A stretch of 64,000 nt of DNA, from contig MU006095.1 of NCBI GenBank assembly GCA_010093705.1, positions 304,517 to 368,516 of the forward strand, written 5' to 3'. A model generated the notes under the pieces. It was not told where the DNA came from. It made no database searches and saw nothing but the letters and a program-made list of their open reading frames with translations. Source of the stretch: Patellaria atrata CBS 101060 (lineage: Eukaryota > Ascomycota > Dothideomycetes > Patellariales > Patellariaceae). The stretch's first letter is position 1, and each line of letters begins with the position of its first letter. Of the stretch, positions 44,549 to 55,056 are shown one piece after another. Both the position numbers and the translations under genes were made by a program.

Positions 44549-45762
44549 GAGTCCTGTACGCAGGAGTTTGGGGCGAGGGTGAGGAGTTCTTTTAGGGGGT
44601 AGTAAGGGGGTTGTGACAAAGGAAAGAGAGTTGGACTGGAAAGGGATGGGTTTCCCTTTTTGGTGGAAGGAGAGCCTGGAGTAGTAATGTTCGGGTTCAC
44701 AGACGCAAATATACTTATAATTTCCAGGCTCTTTCTAATATTATGGCATTGATTTGGAAAAGGGATGTGTCTGATGGAGTTACATTGCCCTTGTGTAGAC
44801 GATATTCTCTTTGCGCTATGCCTATTTTGTACTAGTTCATCAACGGTTATTGATCTCTTAACGGTTTATCAACCTCTTCACTTCACTTCGTCTGATCATC
44901 CTTTCTATCTCACTCATCCGGTATATGCTACCGTTTTGCCTGTGTCTGAAGTGCATATATCTAAACTGCGATCCAGGAGCGATTTTCAAGCATTGTGTTG
45001 ACCACGAGTAGAGTCACACTAACAGTTGGTTAGGGCTGTCGTTCTGTAAACACGTAATCGTCATACTATGATGGTGAATCAATTCGATGATTCAACGCCG
45101 TTGTGTTTTCATTGATTGTGTGAGCATCGTACAAGTGCTGTTTCTTTGTTCCATTAGGACAGTACCACATGTCCTCTTTGGACAATCATCCGGCTACGAG
45201 CGTGTCGGGATAAATATCAGATATGATTCATCCATGTAGTACTAAGAATTACTCCTTACTGATGCTGGTTATCACCATTTCATGATTCAGTTTTTATCGC
45301 ATAGGTAGGTCAGATATACTTTATTCACTTTCCTGTCCCAAACAAGAGTCATTCCTGGTTGAATGATAATCATGATCATCATCAATTCTTTACTTTGTGT
45401 CAGCTTAATGCTTGTACATCATGCATGATTAATAGTGAAATAAGGTTGTCAATAGGGAAATAGTAAGGTAGTAATTATGAACACAATTTTGGCAGGTGCA
45501 ACCACCCGTAATGTGTCAGTTCTCTCTCCTATTTATCTTTTCAATGTAGAATGACTCTCTCAACGCACACATTATCTAACAACTGTTCTTACTCACCTCA
45601 TCTTTAACCCTCTAATCCTTCTTTCTACATTTCCTTTTTTGAACTCGATTCTAGTTTGAGTCGAGTTCAGTACTCACATCGCGCCATCTGGAATCTGTGA
45701 CCTCTCACTCCGCAGCTCTGATTGTATTCGAGCTTCTATCCTTTATCCAACTATTCTTCCCA
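44549..45762. other. Spacer upstream of glyoxal oxidase gene
   Basis: 1.2 kb with no supportable gene; the end should be the oxidase promoter. An in-frame ATG at 45697 could extend the oxidase by 22 residues but would bury its signal peptide. Confidence 0.45.
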
Positions 45763-48152
45763 ATGAAGACGCTACCTTGGACGCTCTTACTCACGGTGGG
45801 ACCTTCGATGGCCAATATTATTTTTCATAAAGTACAACCTTTATGTGACTTCTCTGCTGCTGGATATACAGGGTGTCTTAGCGGTCAACAGTGCGTGAGC
45901 AACAATACGTTAGTAGAAAATGTTCGTGAGATTCATATTTAAAGACTTAATACCTTCTTAGGTGTATCGTTTCTTCGCGCGATATTCTTCCTATTGCCGG
46001 ACCACTAGCTGCGGCTGCAGAACCTCCCCGAGACGATGGAAGATGCGGCCAGGATTTCAATGGTGCAACTTGCAATCCCGAGGGCGAGTACGGCAGATGT
46101 TGCTCACAATACGGGTATGTAACTGAACTTTCAGTTATTACACGTCTCTAACAATAGTGTAGCTTCTGCGGAAAAACAAGCGCCCACTGCCTAAGTTCCC
46201 AAGGCTGCCAAAGCGGCTGTCAGGACGCTCCAACGGAAACAACGTCCGAAACTCCTACCGGTACCTCTGACACTGAACCGGTCTTGGGATCTCCCGACCA
46301 AACTACTTCTCCGGAAGACGGTCCGGAGACTATGGACGGTTCTTGTGGAGCGGATAATGGTGGAGTCGTTTGTGGAACTTGGTTTCTTGGGAGCTGTTGC
46401 TCTATGTATGGTTTTTGCGGCAATACGTACGTACGCGAATTTCCTTTCAAGGTTTCTTGCTCATCTAACTTTAATAGTACTGCTCACTGTGGTGAAGGAT
46501 GCCAATCTGGTCCTTGTCTCGGCGGAGCTGTAGAGCCAGCACCGGGTCCTCAACCAGCACCTCCCCATCCTAACCCAGGTACCTTCGAAGTGACCGGCGA
46601 TTGCGGTGTCCCAGTCATGCATGTCGGTCTCCTCCCAAACGGTCGTCTCGTTTTCCTAGACAAAGTCGAAAACTTCACCAAACTAAAGCTCCCTAACGGC
46701 CAATATGCATACTCTTCTGAGTACGATCCCATAACAAAAGAAAACATACCACTTGCATACGCCACAAACTCCTTCTGTGCCGGCGGTACTTTCCTCGCCG
46801 ATGGCACATTCCTAGCGGTTGGCGGTAATGGTCCTCTAGAAGACGTCGACCCAACAGTGACAAACGGGTTCGACGGGATCCGCTATCTCCGGCGCTCCTT
46901 TGACGACGCATCACTCAATGGCCAAGATTGGGCGGAACCCGGTAACAAACTCGCCAGTTCCCGCTGGTACCCCTCCGTGCAAACAATGCCAGACGGCAGC
47001 ATCCTCGTCGTATCCGGCAGCTTGAACGGTCTCGACCCCTCCGTAACCGCGAACAACAATCCCACCTACGAAATCCTCAACCCGCAAGGCATATCCACAG
47101 GCATCAACGTACCAATGGAGATCCTCGAGCTCAACCAACCATACTACATGTACCCCTTCCTGCATCTCCTCCGCGACGGCTCCATCTTCATCTTCACATC
47201 CAAAAGCTCCCAACTCTTCTCAGTGCCCACAAACACCATCCTCCGCGCCCTCCCCGACCTCCCAGGCGGGTACAGGACCTATCCCAACACCGGCTCCTCG
47301 ATCCTCCTCCCACTGTCCAAATCATCCAACTACGACCCCGACATCGTCATCTGCGGCGGCGGGGCCTATCAAGATATCACCTCTCCGACCGACGCATCGT
47401 GCGGCCGCATCCGCCCACTCGCCCCCATCCCGCACTGGGAAATGGACAGCATGCCCGAGGGCAGGGGCATGGTCGAGGCCGTCCTCCTCCCCGACGGCAC
47501 CGTCCTCTGGCTCAACGGCGCTGAACGCGGCGCGCAGGGGTACGAACTCGCCGCCGACCCGGCACTTACTGCGCTGCTGTACGATCCCGATCAACCGCTG
47601 GGACAGCGCTGGAGCACGGCGGGCACGAGCACTATACCGCGGCTTTATCACAGCGTCGCGATTTTGCTCCTCGATGGGACGGTTTTGGTCGCCGGGAGTA
47701 ATCCCGTCGAACAGCCGGTCCTGACGCCTACGCCGGAGATGCCGTTTGTGACAGAGTTTCGGCTCGAGGTTTATACGCCGCCGTACTTGTCCGGTCCTAA
47801 TGCGGACAGGCGACCGACTGATATTTTTCTCTCGACCCGGAGTATCGGCATCAGTGAGGTATTCGAAATCAGCTTCACGGCTCCCCTCGGTGCGAAGGTG
47901 GCGCGGGTGGCGTTGTATTATGGGGGTTTCGTCACGCATTCGTTGCATATGGGACAGCGGAGCGTGGTGCTCGAACTCGACGACGAAAGTGCTGATGAGG
48001 GGTTTGTGGAGGAGGTAAGAGTCAGGGAGGGAGTTAATGTGGTAAGGGTCCTCGCGCCGCCGAGTACGGAAATCGCGCCCCCGGGCCCGTATGTGGTGTT
48101 TGTGCTTGTGGATGGGGTGCCCGGATTCGGGGAGGGGGTTGTGGTCCTGTAA
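45763..48152 (+). CDS. Chitin-binding glyoxal oxidase / copper radical oxidase
   Basis: Exons 45763-45908, 45962-46114, 46163-46426 and 46478-48152 give 745 residues. A signal peptide (MKTLPWTLLLTVGPSMA) precedes a Cys-rich segment and two hevein-type chitin-binding modules (GRCGQDFN...CCSQYGFCG...HC; GSCGADNG...CCSMYGFCG...HC). The oxidase follows: Cys288 (SFCAGG) and Tyr352 (RWYPSV) match the Cys-Tyr radical cofactor, Tyr578-His579 (LYHS) and the C-terminal His675 (VTHSLHM) match the other copper ligands of galactose oxidase. A DUF1929 domain closes the protein. Such enzymes make H2O2 from aldehydes at the wall. Intron 3 is 51 nt, stop-free and in frame, so retention would add 17 residues inside the second chitin module. 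Confidence 0.93.
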
Positions 48153-48793
48153 GGTTGGTTTTGTATAGAGGGGAGATTTTCTTTTAAAAAAAAAATAGTT
48201 GAGATGGGGTCTGGAGTTTGGGTACGGCTTTATTTGAGGTCAAACTCAGATTGAAAAGAAAAGAAAAGACATATTCTTATGCATATTTACAATACGTCTG
48301 ATGATTGGGGCACCGTGGATCGGTACGTAAGATGTGATATGAGGTCGGTACTACCTTAAACTACCTCAGAATCCCCATTCCGACCCAGTGATCTCAGTAT
48401 CTCCATCCCTCCTTTAATCCTCATTTATAACACAAAGCGCATAATATAAGAAGTCAAGTCTGATTACCAGGTCCCAAAAATATTGTCATTACTGTTTTAG
48501 GGGTTTATAAGAGTAGTAAGGGTAGGTAGATCTAGGGTGGTGGTATCCATCCAACAACAGAACTCAACTCTACGCTCCATAAAACTCCTGTCTTACACGC
48601 ACGAGCATGTGTCCAAACCCTCTATCCAAATCCAATTAACTACACAATTAAGAAATTAAGAATATAGCAACCAATCTCACGCCCTCACTATACAAAGAAC
48701 TCCCATTACTAATAATAAATCTACACTTCCTTTTCGTCTACGATATCTCTCCCACAGTCTCAAATTAAGAACCCAAGTCGCGGTACGAGTATG
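48153..48793. other. Spacer between convergent oxidase and MFS genes
   Basis: 640 bases between two facing 3' ends. A short AAAAGAAAAGAAAAG run lies near 48253-48270. No gene is seen. Confidence 0.55.
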
Positions 48794-51558
48794 CTAGAAA
48801 TGCTCGACGAAATTCTTGCGCACGGTCCACATGCGGGCGCGCTTTCCGTAGATGTACATGGGGATTGTGGAGACGAGGCAGGCGAGCTGGGCGCCGCCGA
48901 CGATGAGGAAGACGCTCTTGGGGCCCGTGTGCTCGAGCCAGTTTGCGAAGAAGAGGGAGAAGACGAGGCCGTGGAAGATGTCTGGTTTCTCGTTAGCGAT
49001 GTTCTTGTTTGGATCGTGGGGTTGGGGGGAAGAGGGTTATGGGAAAGAGGAGGCGATAAAATGAACTTACTCTTTGCGAAATTCAACGTGACGAGAGCCT
49101 CACCCGCATACTGCCTGTAACTATCCACGCAGAACGTAATGGCCGTGGTACTTCCGAGCGAGCAGCCGAAACTGATGACGCCGAAGAAGAAAGTCGGGAC
49201 GAACCAATTATTCTTCTCCTCTGCGGACCAGCCGAAGCCCATGAGCCCGATGCCGGTCGTGATGGCGACGGGAATCGCCATGACGAGTCTGAACTCTGGC
49301 TCGTAGATTCCATCGTTCTTGCGCGCCATGAAGCGGACGATGAAATCACTGACTTTACCCGCGACCGCGGTACCGAGAACACCGCCCACGAAAGGGCTGA
49401 TGTAGACGAGACCGGTCTGGATGGCGGTGAAGTTGTAGCTTTCGTGGTTACGGTAGACCAAACTGACGGACTCGGAAAGAACAATCAGCCATCCGATACT
49501 GAGGGAGTAGACGACGGTGCTCCAGAGAATGGATGGGTAGAGGAATAGGATGAAGGGACGGAAGGCGACCTTGAACCAGCTGTCTTGACTGAGGCGACCG
49601 GAGTAGGGTTTCAGGGAGGCTATAAAGGATTTGGGAGGTTGGGAGCGGTAGAAGGATGTGTATCTGGAGAGGCCCTGGCCGATTGGAGCTTGGGAGGGGT
49701 CGTGAGGTTTTTCGGAGTGCTGGTCGGATTGAACAGGGGATTGGACTGGAGAATGATGAGGCGAACGGATCGGAGAACGGATCGAGGAGCGCATGGGGGA
49801 GGAAGTGTCCTTCATTGAGGTACCTGATGCCCTAGGGCTCCTTATCTTCAAGATGGGCCGAGGAGGGGAGAGAGGTCTTGATGAGCTACTGGGAGCTGGA
49901 TGCGTTGTGGAAGACATCGCCGCTTCCTCGTCCTTTGGTGGAACAGTTGAGTCTATAGTGAAATAATCCGGATCTTTGTTGCTTGAGCCCTCATAGAAGG
50001 GAGAGTTCAAATTGTGAAGTACTGGTGTCAAGGGAGCCTGACCAGAAGGTTGTACTCTCCAAGCATCCGAGTGAGATGCAAGCGATGTCGACTTCTCAAG
50101 TGCAAGGCTTTGGCCGCTACGGTTCGGTGCCTTCGGCCCGTTGAAAATACCGGGAGAAGGGTCATCCTGGCCAGAGCTTTTAGGCGGCTCCTCGGTGGCG
50201 AAACCGACATGTGCATCTTTATTCAGGCGCCTGTGAGCTATGGACCCAGGTGAGGCCGGAAGCACAAGGTTAAAGCCCGGAACAGCATTGGGATCAGAAG
50301 TACCGTCTACACCTTGGGTACTTTTATTACTTTGATGCCGTCGAAAATGAGAAGCAAAGCTGACGCGACTACCGCCATCATGTTTGGTCTTGTGATGGTG
50401 AGGTCGTGGAGTCCTATCCCAAAACGTCTCTGGTACGAACAAAAACAGCAAGGCGAGACACAAGCCAATGACGATGGTAAGCATCCTACTGATGTCAGCT
50501 GATCGAATTTAGATAATGGAACTCTCAAAACTCACCAGAATATCCATCTCCAACCTAGTGATTCGGAAATGATAGCACTCACAAGCGGGATCAAATTCTT
50601 ACCCGAAAGTAGAAGGAGGGTGTAGATTCCCAATCGATATGCTCTTTCGTGCAAGAAGAAGATTTCGGCAATAGTGGCAGACGGAAGGCATTCTACCGGA
50701 CTGACTGCCATACCTTGGACGATTCTTGCGATGAGCATAGAGTTAAAGCTAGGAGACAAGGCACACCATACGGTGCTCAAAATGAACAGGACGGCTGTGA
50801 CGAGATATACTGTTCTCTTTCCGAATAAGATGGCAGTTGGTGATGTAATAACACTGCCAACGCCGAGACCCATCATATACAAACCAGTAGTGAGTGCGAC
50901 TCTAGGTTCGGATACGTGAAAGGCTTCGGACACATCCATGAAAGCGGCTGCTAGAATCGGTGTCGTACCTCCTCCTAGCATACAGTACAAGCCCAAAGAT
51001 AGCAAAGCGGCATCACGTCTCTTACTAGACCAGTTGAGTGGATCGTTCGGAGATTCATCGGGCTGAGGGTCCAAGATGATGGCGCCGTCCTCGGTACGTT
51101 TTGGTTGTGGATGGCTCGAAGCACGACTGATCGGCCGAGAATGGGGGTATGGAGAAGGGAAGGGCGAAGCTGACATGCGTGTTGGAACATTCTGCAAACC
51201 CAGAGGCTCATTGTGGTCTGCGGGTTTCGATAACAGAAGAATGGAGCCTGTTGCACGCGGTTTGTCAGCATGGCTGTGATCTTGGGTTGCGTCTCAATAC
51301 ACGAAGGGTAGTAGTTCTCTAGGAAAATGTCCAATTGTACATTTCCTCAAGAACAATATTAGATGCTAAAGAAGGATAATTTCACGAACCAGGCACTTCA
51401 TCGGTAAATTTATCATTCAAGATCCCTAAGTTCCATTTGGGCCGTGTCTGAGCATTGAGATCTTTCTCATTCGAGATTGTCGTGGTGGGACTAGAACTGA
51501 GCGATGGGGCAGATGGCGCAGGGGGCGCCGCACGGGATTTCCTCCATCTTTGCATCAT
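48794..51558 (-). CDS. MFS transporter with ~280-residue Ser/Pro-rich central loop
   Basis: Four exons on the minus strand: 51558-51390, 51247-50536, 50485-49071 and 48981-48794; 827 residues. The N-terminus reads RPKWNLGILNDKFTDEVP, completed across intron 1 as GSILLLS and NEPLGL, a conserved start of a fungal MFS group. DPNDPLNW-like SPNDPLNWSSKRRD leads into TM1. TM1-6 end at LGWRWIFW and FVPETFW. The loop between TM6 and TM7 (about residues 320-600) is unusually long and packed with SP sites (RSPIRSPHHSPVQSP). TM7-12 follow; the last exon completes TM12 and ends RKNFVEHF. The first donor is GTTCGT and the fourth exon replaces a read-through tail that would be Ser-rich nonsense. Substrate unknown; the loop suggests regulation by phosphorylation. 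Confidence 0.88.
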
Positions 51559-53357
51559 GAGCAGAACGAGATGTGTTATCTCTGCATATGGGGAGAGTGA
51601 GGAGGATTAGATGTCGCGAGTAGGTGACAGGATCAAGGTAAGAGGATACAGTAACTCCAGGGTCTCAACACACATAAAAATGAAGAGGAGTAGTAGGTGG
51701 GAAGGACGGATGTAGAGGGGAGGATGTTCAGATTTATGTGATATGGACTCTAGGCGATAAAGGTGGTGGACTGGAGGAGGTGTAGGTGGGATAGGATAGG
51801 GTGGTGAGGAAGGTCATCCGGACAGCTTCAGCTGCTTCTCGAGCTTCTTGGACGACAAAGGTCGAAAAGCTTATAATGGCTCCGACAAGACAAGGCTTCC
51901 GGACACTACTGGTTAATAATGAGTTAAGGTTACCTTGGTATTGTGCAGTCAGACGGGCATTTATGGGTAATTGACTGATTGTATGGGAAACGGTGACTGT
52001 GTAAGGAATGTATTCGATACACCGACACGACTGAGCGGTCATGGGCGGGGATGCGTGTACGGGAGGGATTGATCGGGAGGAATGCTGTAAGGTAGGAAAG
52101 GTAAGGAATAAGGAATAAGGAATGAGGAATAAGGAATAAGGAAGGTGCAGCTGAGATGCGGACCCGCAGTGTTGGCATTCGAGAAGCGAGAAGAATAATG
52201 GAGCCTCCCAGCCCCTCCACCAGCTCCCCATCTGTAGGATGACGTAAATTCGCCACTTTTATATCACAGCATAATTCATCAAGGCGTGATGCTGCTACAA
52301 CAACAACAACAACATGAGATGGTGTCAGGCGTATTAATATTGCAGCCTTCTCCAAAGTATTACAGCTAGGAAGACTACCTATGGAAATGAATACCAACCC
52401 TTCTTTCATCCACAACGTTCTGATACGAAGTACAGTATCTCCCAGCGAACCAAGACCCTGAATAAGTTTAAATCCCATCTATCTATAGCTTACCCCTTTC
52501 CCGCCTATTTCGTCCATGATCTGAATATATCCATGATGATTCCTGACAGATTAAACTCATAGAGTTATCACAACCGACCGGGAAATATTTAGATCCATGA
52601 TTTTAAGCTACTTTGGAATTTGTATAGAACTATGCACGGCCTTGATTCCTCGAACGACCCACGTGCCACCCTCTAACTTAGTTTATAGGCGTTTAAATTT
52701 TGAAGAAAGAAAAAAAACCCCCTCCCACCGACGGCCGCACTCCATCATCACGTCCATTGTTCTATCCGACTCCATACCTGCTGCGGCCTGCAGCATAGGC
52801 GCATACCCCCAAGAAATCCGAAGAAACCGGGGTGAGCATTATCGGCAAATCATGCCGGTTAGCCGAATGAGTTAAATCCAATGTCTATCTTCTATAGCAA
52901 ATCCCTAGCCAAACGACCCTTTCAAAATCGGGCACATGGGATGTGTGGTAGCAAAAGATGCAGAACAGTGAGGGATCAAAGGATACCATCGCTTTGGAGA
53001 GCTTGTCATAAGGTTCGGCGGTAACTCATTCCATATTCTGTCATAGCGAAATTAAGGTACCTTAAAAGGTCCCGCGCTTGAAGTTTGCGACTAGTCCGGA
53101 GCGGATCTAGCTGTGTGATATGCACGGACCATGTGGAACGGAAGAGAATCCTCTCCGTCGCGATGAATTTCTTATCATAGCTAAGGTCATCTTTAACACT
53201 TGAGAGAAAATCTGGGTATCAAGTAATAAAAAGAAGAACGTTGCCGTTCTATCCGTGAAGAGTGAGATGAGAATCCTGAAAAGAAAACTCCCCCAACTCT
53301 CCGTCTATGACTATGAGGAAGAGATCCATACCTTGCCGATGCAAAACATCGGAAATC
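51559..53357. other. Spacer upstream of MFS gene
   Basis: 1.8 kb. Holds the MFS promoter, a heptanucleotide repeat (52104-52145) and a five- to six-unit CAA run near 52297-52315. No coding sequence is supportable; frames crossing the repeats are low-complexity. Confidence 0.5.
52104..52145 (+). repeat. Six-copy 7-bp microsatellite-like repeat
   Basis: The unit AGGAATA is repeated six times head to tail, with the third ending ATG and the last ending AGG. It lies in the 5' region of the large-loop MFS gene. Confidence 0.85.
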
Positions 53358-54715
53358 CTACTTCAGAAGAATATCGTACCCGTCCTTCTCAATTCGTGTC
53401 GCTTCGGAATCGAGAGCATATTTCCGTCGGACAACTTCGAATACAATGAGGCCAGCGCTGGTGCTCGGTACCTGTCGAATCGTATTCATGAAGAAACCAC
53501 GATACAACCAGTTCCTCCACCCGCCTGCTAGCTTAGATTGTCTCTTACATTGCTCGAATGTCTCCTTGTACGCATGATAGTACAAGCGCATCACACCTCT
53601 CCGCCTCTCCAATTTAGCAGCGTAGTCCAATGATTCCAACCGTCCGAAATGGATGTTTTGTATCTCTGCTAACGGATGCTGTACCGCATGTTGCGCGATC
53701 GAAGCTCCAACTCCGGCTCCGAGTAGGAACATCGGTTCGAGCATGTAGTGAGGCCGAATCACCGGTCTGCCTTCATCGTAACTGACGGCCTTTCGTTTCG
53801 AAGCGGACGAGAAGATTGATTCGTAACTTCCATAATACCGGGTAACAAATCCATAGTAAGCTTGAGATTTAATATACTCAAATGAAGAGAAGAACACCGC
53901 CGCACCAAATGAGTCTTTGAGGAAAGACAAGGTCCAACCGGAGAATACTCCTCGAGGTCCAATCTCTCGCAATTTATGCTTTGCATACTGCCACATACTC
54001 GTATACCGTCCTTCAAGCATATCGGCGGTCTGAAAACGAACGGTCAAAGCATCCAGCGGTGCCGCAACCAAAGACTGTACTGTACCAGCCATGAAACCGG
54101 CGCCAAAGGTGTAACTTATCGGAGCCGGGGGAAACACCCGTCTAGTAGAACGAGAAGATGGTTCATGAATCAAACCGAGCGCTTGGAGATATGATGTATA
54201 TAAGACAGCACCTACGCTTCGGTGATGTTACAACAAGACCACAAACTTTCTCCGATGAAAAATAGCATACGTTACATTAGCCACCATAGGCGGGAGAACC
54301 TGCTTCGGTATAAAACCCCAGCCATGTTCTTTGACCGCATGTGCTAGCACGCCTAAAGATGTTACCCTCCACGACCACCCTTCCCCTGCTTGTATTCGTG
54401 GATTAATGGCGCGAGCATATGCCTGTTATAAGTCTCAGTAGATTTCAGAGCTCTAAAACTTTGTAGTATATACCATATAACTATGTGAAAACTGATAAGC
54501 ATAAATCTAAGATCAGATGATAAGAGAGCTTACTCTACACGAGTTCTAAAGAACGCTTTAATAGGAGCTCGAAAGTAGAATGCGATGAACTGTGAAATGA
54601 AGGCCCGTATACCAGCAGCAGAGGCACCTGTCGCCGCACTGGTTTGAGGTTTCCTTCGGGACCCATCACCGTCGTCCAGCAGATCCAGTGGGCGACCGTT
54701 GAGTGGGGAGGTCAT
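53358..54715 (-). CDS. Mitochondrial carrier family protein with a 7-nt microexon
   Basis: Four exons on the minus strand: 54715-54534, microexon 54480-54474, 54422-54271 and 54216-53358; 399 residues. The microexon TTATATG completes RTRVDYMAYARAINP; without it the frame is lost. Its flanks are normal (ACATAG acceptor, GTATAT donor). Intron 3 (GTATGC...CGAAG) completes ANVTVGAVLYTSYLQ. Three carrier repeats can be traced: APIKAFFRTR, PLDALTVRFQTAD and PLAEIQNIHFG at the matrix ends of odd helices. The usual PxDxx(K/R) signature is weak in each, so substrate prediction is not possible. It is a divergent, apparently fungal-specific carrier. The start lies 341 bp from divergent SPT16. Confidence 0.82.
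54474..54480 (-). other. 7-nt microexon of the mitochondrial carrier gene
   Basis: Sequence TTATATG, preceded by ACATAG and followed by GTATAT on the minus strand. Joining the preceding GA and following GCA gives Asp-Tyr-Met-Ala and restores the conserved order between exon 1 and exon 3. Direct joining of exon 1 to exon 3 puts the downstream exon out of frame. Confidence 0.75.
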
Positions 54716-55056
54716 CGTTCAGGGGGAGGATGAGTGTATTTTCGGAATGGCATCATAACACACTAAATGAGCGTTCTAAGTCTAGATAGTAGTTGTAAAA
54801 GAATTCCATTCTTAAGAGGGGAAGATAGAAGGTAAGGTAGAGTTAAGGTCGAAGTTCGAGCTATATTAGTTCTAGCCAAGTGACCGCGGCTAATTCCACT
54901 TCACCAAAAAGTCGCGTTCGCCTGCCGTCACCTTTGAAGACCCGCTCACTTTCTCCCCTCTCACTCTTTACACCTCTTCTTCTCCACTTACTCCATCTCC
55001 TTTCTAATAATTTTCTAACCTGAGAACTAGAATCGCTCATAATCTCAGGTCTCATC
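54716..55056. promoter_or_regulatory. Bidirectional promoter region, carrier gene / SPT16
   Basis: 341 bp separate the two divergent start codons, so both promoters must overlap here. Pyrimidine-rich stretches near 54945-55005 precede the SPT16 ATG, a common fungal promoter feature. No TATA box is obvious. Confidence 0.55.

Noticed and set aside
48760-48980. Ser-rich C-terminal read-through of the large-loop MFS transporter
   Set aside because: Splicing at 49071/48981 gives a TM12-like hydrophobic end instead, so the Ser-rich frame is an unspliced artefact.
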